From: Achromobacter pestifer
GTDB lineage: Bacteria > Pseudomonadota > Gammaproteobacteria > Burkholderiales > Burkholderiaceae_B
DNA: 64,000 nucleotides
NCBI RefSeq assembly: GCF_902859625.1
Contig: NZ_CADIJX010000015.1
Location: 1 to 64,000, forward strand
Reading direction: 5' to 3'
Position numbers and translations under genes: made by a program. Each line of letters opens with the position of its first letter. The stretch's first letter is position 1. The notes below the pieces were generated by a model. The model ran no database searches and had not been told where the DNA came from. It saw only the letters and a list, made by a program, of their open reading frames with translations. Of the stretch, positions 17,763 to 27,300 are shown piece after piece.

Positions 17763-17781
17763 AATATCAATTCTCATTACT
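17763..17781 (-). promoter_or_regulatory. Candidate Fur box upstream of the FecI-type sigma gene
   Basis: Reading toward the sigma gene: AGTAATGAGAATTGATATT. It resembles the 19-bp Fur consensus GATAATGATAATCATTATC at most positions, including TAATGA and the downstream AT-rich half. It overlaps the last codons of the convergent-side LysR gene (stop at 17767). Confidence 0.6.
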
Positions 17782-18711
17782 GTTATTTCGCGACGAGTGC
17801 GGCTTTGGCGCGACAGTTTCCGGCCGGTAGCGCAACGCTTCGATCACCAGGGCCAACGCCGGGGAAATCTGGCGTCGATTCGCGTAATAAAGATGGTAGC
17901 CAGGGAATACCGGCCACCAATCCTCAAGAACGGGTATCAATCGCCCCTGTTCTATGTGCGGTTGCATCAGATCGAACGGGACGTAGGCCAGCCCCATGCC
18001 ATCCAGCGCGGCCTGAAGCATCAGAAAGGTGTTGTTGAAGACGGTTTGCCCGCTGACGCGCACGTTCAGCGATTGGCCGTTCTTTTCAAAATCCCAGGCG
18101 TACAAGCCCCCGTGGGTGGGAAGGCGCAGATTGATGCAGCGGTGCCCGGTGAGATCGTGCGGCGTGACGGGAAGGGGCTTGCCTGCCAGGTAGCCGGGGG
18201 CTCCCGCTACCGCCATGCGCAACCCAGGGGCGATGCGCACGGCAATCATGTCTTTATCCACGCGATTCCCCACGCGCACGCCGGCATCGAAGCGGTGCGC
18301 GGCGATATCGGTGAAGGCATAGTCCACGCTGAATTCGACCTGGATATCGGGATATTGCTGCAAGAGCGGAAGTAGCCGTGGCCAGAGCACCGTTGAAATC
18401 GCGTGATCGTGCGCCGTGATGCGCACGGTGCCTGCCGGCTTGTCGCGCATCGCCGTCAGCGACGACAGTTCTTGCTCGATTTCATTGAGCCGGGGCGCCA
18501 GCACATTCAGCAAGCGGTCTCCAGCCTCGGTCGTCGACACGCTGCGCGTCGTGCGAGTCAGCAAGCGCACGCCAAGACGGGCCTCCAAGCCCAGCATGGC
18601 GTGGCTCAAGGCAGACCGGGACAGGCCTAGCCGCGCGGCGGCCCGCGTGAAGCTTCGCTCTGCTGCGACGGCCACGAAAGCCTGGAGGTCGTTGAGATTC
18701 TCTTTGGACAT
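17767..18711 (-). CDS. LysR-family regulator
   Basis: 314 residues. N-terminal winged helix-turn-helix (FVAVAAERSFTRAAARLGLS, then RSALSHAMLGLEARLGVRLL, about 10-50), followed by a periplasmic-binding-like effector domain (TVRITAHDHAISTVLWPRL). It is divergent from the cupin/CMD pair with 148 bp between, so it is the likely local regulator of those genes. The tail after EALRYRPETV is Asn/Ser-rich and carries the Fur-like box in its codons. Confidence 0.9.
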   Translation of the reverse strand: MSKENLNDLQAFVAVAAERSFTRAAARLGLSRSALSHAMLGLEARLGVRLLTRTTRSVSTTEAGDRLLNVLAPRLNEIEQELSSLTAMRDKPAGTVRITAHDHAISTVLWPRLLPLLQQYPDIQVEFSVDYAFTDIAAHRFDAGVRVGNRVDKDMIAVRIAPGLRMAVAGAPGYLAGKPLPVTPHDLTGHRCINLRLPTHGGLYAWDFEKNGQSLNVRVSGQTVFNNTFLMLQAALDGMGLAYVPFDLMQPHIEQGRLIPVLEDWWPVFPGYHLYYANRRQISPALALVIEALRYRPETVAPKPHSSRNNSNEN

Positions 18712-18784
18712 TGGTGAATATTACACACCATGGCATGCCGATTTTACTGTCTTCTCAGCTAATGGCCTGAACCATACAGTGTGA

Positions 18785-18799
18785 GCCATGACTCATGGC
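18785..18799. promoter_or_regulatory. Candidate LysR operator
   Basis: GCCATGACTCATGGC, a perfect 6-3-6 inverted repeat, 60 bp upstream of the cupin start in the LysR/cupin divergent region. Spacing and symmetry suit a LysR-type site, but no T-N11-A core is certain. Confidence 0.4.
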
Positions 18800-18859
18800 A
18801 CTGCCATTACCTCCGGCATTTGGCGTCGCTGACCTTGAGATCTTGAAAGGAGCTTGTCC

Positions 18860-19351
18860 ATGAACGCTTTCCTGAAATCCGCCATGTGCGTCTCGGCGCT
18901 GAACGCCACCGCCTTGGCCGCAGCCGCCGAGCCGTCGGCAGGCGCAGGCATTCAACAGATCACGCGCGCCGGTACGCAGCCTTCGATGGTTGGGCCGGCC
19001 GACTATTTCACCGGACATGTGCGGGTGGATCCCGTCTGGCCCGCGGATGAAGGCATCAATGCTTCTGGCGGCCTGGTCACCTTTGAACCCGGTGCGCGGT
19101 CGGCCTGGCATTCCCATCCCGCCGGGCAGCGCCTGGTGGTGGTCTCGGGCGTGGGCCTTACGCAAGAACGGGGCAAGCCCGTGCAGGAGATCCGTCCCGG
19201 GGACGTGATTTGGTGCCCGCCCGACGTCGAACACTGGCATGGCGCGGCATCCACGACCGCGATGACCCATTTGGCCATCACCGGCACGGTGGATGGCAAG
19301 AACGTTGCTTGGATGGAGAAAGTCACCGATGACCAATACCGCGCACGCTAA
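18860..19351 (+). CDS. Secreted cupin-domain protein (mandelonitrile-lyase-like cupin)
   Basis: 163 residues: signal peptide (FLKSAMCVSALNATALAAAA, about 4-24) and a single cupin barrel. Metal ligands are visible as WHSHPAGQRLVV (His-x-His and Gln) and DVEHWHG (His), the arrangement of small Mn-cupins annotated as (R)-mandelonitrile lyase. Start has AAAGGAG upstream. It overlaps the next gene by 23 bp. The family covers hydroxynitrile lyases and proteins of unknown role; an enzyme name is not justified here. Confidence 0.8.
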   Translation: MNAFLKSAMCVSALNATALAAAAEPSAGAGIQQITRAGTQPSMVGPADYFTGHVRVDPVWPADEGINASGGLVTFEPGARSAWHSHPAGQRLVVVSGVGLTQERGKPVQEIRPGDVIWCPPDVEHWHGAASTTAMTHLAITGTVDGKNVAWMEKVTDDQYRAR

Positions 19352-20135
19352 GCCTGCTGGGACGGGGCGCTATTCGGGCCTATTGGCCTTGGCGCTGAGC
19401 TTGGCCAGCACATTGACCCACGGCGCCCCGGACCCAAAGGAAGTCAACAACGGCACGAATCCTGTGCCGTCCACCGCACCGGTCGCTTCCGCCACGCTCA
19501 CCGCCCGCCAGCAGGCCATCGTGCCCATCGCCGCCTTTGCCGCCGCGGGCAACATGGCAAAACTGGACATGGCCTTGCACCAAGGCTTGGACGCGGGCCT
19601 GACAGTCAGCGACACCAAGGAAATCCTGGTGCAGCTCTACGCCTACGCTGGTTTCCCCCGCAGCCTGAACGCGCTGGGCGGGCTGATGCAAGTGCTGGAA
19701 GCGCGCAAGCAGCGCGGCATCGCGGATGCGTCTGGCGCCTTGCCTGGCCGCGCCATTCCGAAGGGGGATGCGCTGATTGCCGCTGGCACGGCCAATCAGA
19801 CGCGCTTGTCTGGCGGACCCGTCGGCGGCGCGTTGTTCGACTTCGAGCCAGCCATTGGCGAATACCTCAAGACGCATCTGTTCGGCGATATCTTTGAACG
19901 TGACAATCTCGACTGGCAAAGCCGTGAACTGGCGACCGTCGGCATGCTGTCCGCGCTGCCGGGCGCCGAATCGCAGTTGCAGGCGCACATGCGCATCAGC
20001 ATGAATGTGGGCCTTTCGGCCGGGCAATTGCGTCAATTGACGCAGGTGCTGGACAAGCGGGTGGACGCCGAATTCGCCCAACGTGCAAGCCAAGCCCTGG
20101 ACCGCCATCTGGCCAGTGTTTCCGGCAAGGGCTAG
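19329..20135 (+). CDS. Exported carboxymuconolactone-decarboxylase-family protein, two domains
   Basis: 268 residues. A hydrophobic N-terminal segment (LLALALSLASTLTHG, about 18-33) suggests export. Two CMD-like helical repeats follow: TARQQAIVPIAAFAAAGNM ... EILVQLYAYAGFPRSLNAL (about 58-125) and LDWQSRELATVGMLSALPG ... (about 190-250). No cysteine is present, so it lacks the CxxC of AhpD-type peroxidases. The start lies inside the cupin gene, so the two are translationally linked. Such cupin/CMD pairs are common in proteobacteria; the reaction is not established to my knowledge. Confidence 0.78.
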   Translation: MTNTAHAKPAGTGRYSGLLALALSLASTLTHGAPDPKEVNNGTNPVPSTAPVASATLTARQQAIVPIAAFAAAGNMAKLDMALHQGLDAGLTVSDTKEILVQLYAYAGFPRSLNALGGLMQVLEARKQRGIADASGALPGRAIPKGDALIAAGTANQTRLSGGPVGGALFDFEPAIGEYLKTHLFGDIFERDNLDWQSRELATVGMLSALPGAESQLQAHMRISMNVGLSAGQLRQLTQVLDKRVDAEFAQRASQALDRHLASVSGKG

Positions 20136-20148
20136 CGGTTGATTGCCG

Positions 20149-21147
20149 TCACTTGCTGCGCGTTTGTTGCGGTGTTTCACCAAACGCCTGGCGGTAGGCC
20201 CGTGAAAACTCGCCCAGATGGGTAAAGCCGGAACGCGCCGCGATTTCACTGATTTTTTCCGCATTGCCCGTCTGCGACAAGGCTTGCCGGACGGCTTGCA
20301 GGCGCTGCATGCGCAGCCACTGCAACGGCGATTGCCCGCATTCGTCCTGGAACAGGGCCTGCAAGCGCCTAACGGACAGGCCGCAATGGCTGGCGACCAT
20401 GGCCACCGGCAGGCGTTCGCCCAGATGTTCGTGCATATAGGTTTGCGCGCGGCGGATGGCCTGCGGCGCGGACGGCGGCGGCGCAGGCCACAGGTGCGCT
20501 GCCATGCTGTGCGGTTGGTGCAGCAGCAGGGTGGTGGCAACCAGCATCTCGGTTTGGGCCAGCAAGGCCGCTTGGGCGATGTTCTCGCCCTGACCCAGGC
20601 CTGAGCATCGCGCCACCCATTGCAGCATGGGCAGCAGCGCTTGCCAGCCAGCCGTATGCAAGGGAATGACCGCATCGAAACAGATGTCGGGCGCCTGCTC
20701 TTCGGTAGTCAGGCGCTGCCAGGCGTCGGCGATGGCCGATTGGTCAAGGCGCAGCAGAATCTGTTCGTAGTCGTGGCTGGCCTGGAAGTGAAATCTTCTG
20801 TCCGGGCTGATGAGAAAGGCTTTGTTCGGAGAAGCCTCTATGCGGTGTCCATCGAAATGCAGCACCGCCTTGCCCTGGGTGGGAAGCACCAGCAGGTAAT
20901 AGCCGTCCAGGCACTGGCAATCTGGGTCGATGCTGATATCGGCCCCCTGCCCATGGGTGAGCCTGATCAGTGACAAGCGGCCGCAGGGGACCAGATCCAA
21001 GCCGCCATGGAGGAACCGTCCGCGAATGACGTCCAGCCGGTAGGAATTGAGTACCTGGCCAATCTGATGTCGCGCCTCGTCCAGATCGGCGGTATGCACG
21101 ATCCGATGCTGCTCGAAAGGCACCTGGGCAAACAGGGTAGCGATCAT
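20149..21147 (-). CDS. AraC-family regulator
   Basis: 332 residues. The C-terminal AraC DNA-binding domain (about 235-330) has two helix-turn-helix parts, VAMVASHCGLSVRRLQALFQ and ISEIAARSGFTHLGEFSRAY, then FGETPQQTR. The N-terminal half is the AraC_binding_2-type domain (YYLLVLPTQGKAVLHFDG). It converges on the CMD gene and is divergent from the giant autotransporter, which it may control; an inverted repeat lies 21 bp from its start. Confidence 0.9.
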   Translation of the reverse strand: MIATLFAQVPFEQHRIVHTADLDEARHQIGQVLNSYRLDVIRGRFLHGGLDLVPCGRLSLIRLTHGQGADISIDPDCQCLDGYYLLVLPTQGKAVLHFDGHRIEASPNKAFLISPDRRFHFQASHDYEQILLRLDQSAIADAWQRLTTEEQAPDICFDAVIPLHTAGWQALLPMLQWVARCSGLGQGENIAQAALLAQTEMLVATTLLLHQPHSMAAHLWPAPPPSAPQAIRRAQTYMHEHLGERLPVAMVASHCGLSVRRLQALFQDECGQSPLQWLRMQRLQAVRQALSQTGNAEKISEIAARSGFTHLGEFSRAYRQAFGETPQQTRSK

Positions 21148-21167
21148 CTGATTTCACATGTGCAGGG

Positions 21168-21187
21168 TGTCCACATGTTAATGGACA
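21168..21187. promoter_or_regulatory. Inverted repeat in the AraC/autotransporter divergent region
   Basis: TGTCCA, eight bases, TGGACA. The left part also belongs to a direct repeat CACATGT (21155 and 21172, 17 bp apart). Either could be a regulator site for the AraC gene or the autotransporter. Confidence 0.4.
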
Positions 21188-21355
21188 AATATCGCACCGC
21201 GAAAAAAAGTGCTTTTTCCCGATAGCCGATGGCGCAAAACCGATAGACGGTCGGGAGGGCTGGCATAACCATAGCGCGCTGTGCATGTCGCCCTGAAATC
21301 CGTGTGCGGGACTCGCTCTTGTAGTCACCGCCACGCACCCGCTGGAAGCCTGAAG

Positions 21356-24300
21356 ATGAAACGAACTACACGCGCTGTCGCCTTATCCACCGCAGATAGC
21401 GGCTTGACAAGCGGGCGGCGCAAGGGATTCCTGCGCAGCTCGGCCTCGATGCTCGGCTTTTGTGCGAAGTCTTCGCTGGATGCGCGGCTGACGTTGTCGC
21501 CGCTATTGCTGTCGCTTGCGGTCATGAGCCCGGTTTATGCCGGCGATACGGTCTATGACTACACCGACGGGAGCCGTTCCTCGACCGCGGGTGGAAGCGA
21601 AAAGGGCAGCAATGGATCACCGAACATCGGGCAGAGCGGCGGATCGCCCGCCGGCGTGACGGTCGGGCTTACCGGGAGTTCGACGGGCGTGATCATCACC
21701 ACCAGCAATGCCCCGGGGGTGCTGGCCAGCAGCACGGGCGGCGTAGGGAGCAATGGGGCGCCGGAAGAGGGCGACGATGGCTCCGGCGGGGGTAATGGCG
21801 GAGCGGGCGGAGACGTCAGCGTTACCGGGGCCGGCGCGGTCGGGCTCGCGGTATCGGGCGACAATGCGATTGGCGTTCAGGCAAGCTCCACGGGTGGGGC
21901 GGGCGGGTTTGCCGGGTCCGAAGGCGGTAATGCCGGCTTCCAAGGGGGCTACGGCGGGTCCGCCGGGAATGTGACGGTCGATTTTTCGCAAGGCTCTGGC
22001 GCGATCACCACGAACGGCGCCAGCGCGTTTGGCGTGTTGGCGGCCTCTATCGCGGGTAACACCGGCAGCAACGGCACCAATTTCATCACGCTCGACTTTG
22101 GGGACCAGGCAAATGGCCGCCATGGCGGCAACTCTGGCGTGGTCACTGTGACGACGGGCAGCGCCATGTCGATTCTGACCACGGGAACCAACGCCATCGG
22201 CATTGTCGCCCGCAGCGTCAGCGGCAATGGCGGCGATGGCACCTCATCCGCGGGGCCGATCAGCACCGGCAAGGGCGGGACGGGCGGGAACGGAGGCGTC
22301 ACGCAAAACGTCTATGTGACCAATGCGGGTTTGATCGGCACGACCAACACGGGCGCCATTGGCATCTTCGCCCAGTCCGTGGCGGGCAGCGGCGGCGCCG
22401 GCGGCGATTCCCAGGACGTCGGAGGCAGTGATGCGGGCCAGGCCGGCAACGGTGGAACGCCTGGCGAAATCACCGTTGCCAATTCAGGAACGATTACCAC
22501 CGCCGGCATCTATGCTCCAGGCATCCTGGCGCAATCCGTCTCGGGCGCCGGCGGCATCGGAGGCAGCGCGGCAGGCCTGTTTGATGCCAAGGGCGGCCAG
22601 GGCGGCAACACCCCGGACGGCGGCACGATCACTGTCAATCAATCGGGTGCGATCTCCACCACCGGCGCGAATTCCCAGGGCATCGTCGCGCAGTCTCTGG
22701 GCGGCGGCGGCGGCATGGGCGGCGACGCTGGCGGCATGATCGACATCGATGGCGGCACGGGGGGCACGGGTGGGAATGGCGGCACCGTCAGGATTGACAA
22801 CCTTGGCGGCACCATCCGCACCAGCAACCAGCTTTCGCAAGGCGTGGTGGCGCAGTCGATTGGCGGGGGCGGCGGCATGGGCGGCGTGGCCACGGCTGCC
22901 GGGGCCATCGGCGCCAGCGCGATTGGCGGCAATGGCGGCGTGGCCGGGGCGGGGGGCTACGCGGAAATCACCACCAATGGCCTGGGACTGAGCGCTGCGG
23001 GCACGGCGTCAAGTGGTCTCATCGCCCAGTCGATCGGCGGCGGCGGCGGCGCGGGCGGGGGCGCCTATTCCACGTCCGCAGGGCCGCTGCTGGATATCGC
23101 CGTGGCGGTGGGTGGCACGGGCGGCTCCGGAGGCGATGGGGGCACGGCGATCGTCACGGTACAGAACTCCAGTATTACGACGGGCCAGGATGGCCAGGAG
23201 GTCACGATCACGAGAAACGGCGAGGTGACGACGGTAAACCTGCCTGCCGCGGATTCCCACGGTGTCGTCGTCCAGGCGATAGGCGGTGGCGGCGGCAATG
23301 GCGGAGCGGGTTCGGCTGCGTCATATGCCATCGCGATTCCCACGGGTTCGGAAACCCCCGGTGCGAACATTACTTTCTCCGGCGCGTTCTCGACCGGCGG
23401 TTCCGGCGGCACGGGCGGCGGTGGAGGGCAGGCGACCGGGACCATCAGCAACGCCTCCTCGATCACGACCGCAGGCGACGGCAGCATCGGCGCCATCGTC
23501 CAGTCGATTGGCGGCGGCGGCGGCAATGGCGGCGACAGCTCGGCCATGGCGAGCTCCATCGGCTACGGCATACCGATACCCTTCGTCAGTGGCAGCATCA
23601 CGCCATCGACCAACGCCATCAATGTCTCGCATAGTGTCGGGGGCTCGGGAGGTTCGGGCGGCAATGGGGGAACCACCGTCTTCACGCTTGGCGACAGCGG
23701 TAGCACGACCTCGCGCATCATGACGTCCGGCGACGGGGGCATGGGCGCGCTGGTTCAGTCGATTGGCGGCGGCGGTGGCAATGGCGGCATCGGTAATGCC
23801 GCCGTCAAAAGCTGGTCGACCAGCCAGAACGCCGACTTCAGCATCGGCGTGGGGGGCAGCGGCAGCGCCGGCGGCGATGGCGGTTCGGTCACCGCCACGA
23901 TCAACGCCAACGGCAACATCGTGACCCATGGCCACGGCGCGGAAGGGCTGCTTGCCCAGTCGATTGGGGGCGGCGGCGGCGTGGGGTCGGGCTCGGCCAT
24001 CAATGTCACCGGGCTCAACACTTGGGCAGACGCCGTGGGCAATATTCCCACGGGTAGCGAGGTTGACGAGCACGGCAACAAGATCGCCGTCGGCATGAAT
24101 GTCAACCGGACCATCAATGTTGCCGCCCAAAATGGTGGCGGTGGACACGCCAATACCGTTACCGTGACGCATAACGGAACCATTGCTACCGATGGGGGCG
24201 ACGCGGCCGGCATCGTCGCCCAATCCATCGGAGGCGGTGGGGGTTCTGCCGGATCTGCCGGCGCCGACAGTTCAACGGGTGTGCTTCCGGGGGCGTCGGG

Positions 24301-27300
24301 GGCGTCCGTCCTGACGCAAACCGCGCTGGTTGACGCCGTGACGGTCACGGTCCCCATCACCCTGAACAGCACGATAAATTTTGGCACCGCCGGAGCCAAT
24401 ACTGGCAGCGCCGGCACGGTTAACGTCAACAGCACCGGCGGAACGATCACCACGCTGGGGGATTATTCCGCGGGCATCATCGCCCAGAGCATCGGCAGTG
24501 GCGGTGGTCGCGGCCGCGTCGTGACAGTGGGTGCTGAAACGGGCGGCGCGCTCGACAACGCCGCCAAACTGTCGGTCAAGACCGACATCACACTGGGAAG
24601 CAAATTTGAGGCAGTAGATTTCAATCCGTCGATCGGACATGGCGATGATGTGCAGGTCGTTCTGAGTGGCGCGTCGATCTCGACCGGCCAACCAGGCGCC
24701 AGTGGCTCATCGGCATCAACGCCTAACAGCGGCCTTCATGCCTATGGCATTCTGGCCCAGAGCATTGGCGGCGGTGGCGGCTTGGGGATTGACGGTTCAG
24801 TGGACCCCAATGGTTCGGCATTGCTGGGGATGACCGTGGATGTGGCGAGCGGCATTCTGGGTGCTGTCCAGGGCGGAACCGGAGGCCAGGTGACGCTGCG
24901 GGTCGGCCAGGGTGAAACCCGCATTACGACTCATGGGGATGGCGCCCATGGCGCATTGCTTCAGTCGATTGGCGGCGGAGGCGGAGTGGCCAATTTTGGT
25001 TCGTCCGCGAGTACCGTGCCAGAGGGTTCCACACGCCGCATCGGACTCGAGCTGGGCGCGGTGAGCTCCGCCCAGCAGGGCGCGTACGGGCCCGAACTCA
25101 ATGGCGACACCGTTCAGGTTATCTATGATCAGGGCGCGGCGCTGAATATTGCGACCTCAGGCGTCGGCGCCTTCGGCATGCTGGCGCAGAGCATTGGTGG
25201 CGGTGGGGGACTGGTCGGCGTCAGCCAAGGCGTTGAGGTGGAATATGGCCGGATCGGGATGGCCGACGGAATTGCCAGCGAGGCGACGGGCAGCGGCGGC
25301 GCTGTGTCCGTGGCGCTTGCCGCAGGCACCACGATCATCACGACCGGCACAGGTAGCCACGGCATCGTCGCCCAGTCGATTGGCGGCGGCGGCGGTCTGG
25401 TCATGTCGTATCAATCTGGCGAGGTTCCCAAGCTCATCGGCACCTTTGACACCTTGGCGCCCACCTATGCGCAGGGAAACGCCGCTGCCGTCACCGTGTC
25501 CACCAATGGCCAGATCAATGTCGCAGGCGCAGGCGCCTATGGCGTGCTTGCCCAATCCCTGGGGGGCGGGGGCGGCATGTTCACGGTTGGCAGCAATGTC
25601 TACCTTGGTCAAACCCCGGCTGTCGGGAGCGAGGGCGCCTCGGGAGCCGTTGCAGTCACGGTTCAGGGCTCGATTGTCGCAAGCGGTGAAAATGGCATTG
25701 GCATCGTGGCGCAAAGCCAGGGACCCTCGGGCGATGGAACCGTCACGGTCAATCTGGGGGCGGGCAGCCCCGGCACGGTCATGGGGGGTTCTGGCGAACA
25801 AGGCGTCGGCATCCTGATCGCAGGCGGCAACAGCAGCAACAAGATCACCATCGGCCAGAATTCGTGGGTTGGGGCCTCGTCAGGCAGCGCCATCAAGGCG
25901 GTCGGCACGCAAGGCAGCCAGAAGGTCGATGTTGACAACCAGGGCCAGATCTACGGAAACACCTGGCTTCAAGGGGGCTCAATATCGGGCAATTTCCAGA
26001 ACCCCACCGGGACTCCTCCCAGCGCGCAAAGCGGCACACTGACCAACTCTGGCTCTCTGATGGCCGTGCCAGGCAAGACGTCCTATATCGACGGGCACCT
26101 GGTTCAGACGGCTGCGGGCCGCATCGTTCCGCATCTGGACTATAGCAACGGCCTCAGCGGACAGTACGTCGTCACGGGGTCGGCCGTGCTGGATGGCACG
26201 ATCGAACCCACGCTGGCCAGCGCGATGCCGAACAGGTTCCTGCCTGTGCTCAGGACGGAAGGGCCGACCACGGGGACCCTGCGCGCACCAGACAGTCCCT
26301 TGTTCGCATACACGGTGCGGCAGACCGGCAATCAACGCGACATGGCCATCACCGGCACGCACTTCAATGCTCCCGCGCTGGGGCTGAACAAGCACAAAGG
26401 CGAAGTGGCGCGCACGCTTGAGAACGTGTTCGCCTCGGGCAACGCCAACCTGGGAAGATTCTTCGCGGGCCTGGATGCCACGGCGCGGACGGACGTGGGC
26501 GCGTATCAAGACGCGATCGGGGAACTGTCGCCGCGCAGCACCATGACGCTGCTATCACGGGTGGCGGCCGATGCCTCGCGCATCGCCGATGCATCGATGA
26601 GTTGCCCCCAATTCGCTTCTGGCGCGGCGCAAGAGAACGCGATCTTGGTCGAAGGCGAATGCGCGTATCTGACCACGCGCGGCAACATCACGTCCCTGAG
26701 CGGCGATGCCGACCGCGGCTCGTCCCGATTGAAGTCGTTTGCCCTGCAAGGCGGCGGCCAGCGGGAAGTGCGGCCGGGCCTGTTGTTGGGCGGGTCGCTG
26801 GCGTACCAGGCCGATGATTTCAGCGGCCATTCCGATGGCGTGTCCGCGGATGGTAACAGCGTGCAAGGGGCCTTCACCCTGAAACAGAATCTGGGCGCCT
26901 GGCAGGCAAGCGGCGCGTTGTTCGGCAACTACGGTGAATACGACATCAAGCGCCGCATTGCCGCGCCCGGTTTTTCGGTGACAGCCAAGGGGGATGCGCC
27001 GATGTATTCGGTGGGCATCCGAGGCCGGCTGGCCTACACGGCAGGCACAGCGCAGCTGTACCTGCGCCCCTCGGTGAATCTTGACTTGATCCACACGGGC
27101 AGCGGAGCCTTTACCGAGAAGGGCGCGGGTGACTTGGGGCTGAAGGTGGCGTCCTCGACATACAACACGGCCGTGCTCACTCCTGAAATCGAGATCGGTG
27201 GCCGCACCGATCTCAAGGACGGAGGCGTCCTGCGCAGCTTTGCGCTCGCGGGGGTGAGCATTCGTTCCAACGATGACTGGCGCGGGCGCGCGTCGTTCGT

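Noticed and set aside
21281-21355. Upstream GTG start for the autotransporter
   Set aside because: It would add 25 residues rich in Cys, His and Ser before the signal region, and has no ribosome site; the ATG at 21356 does.
21700-25740. Regular GC-rich repeats as a possible CRISPR or satellite array
   Set aside because: Repeats keep one reading frame inside the autotransporter, encode QSIGGGGG and have irregular spacing.
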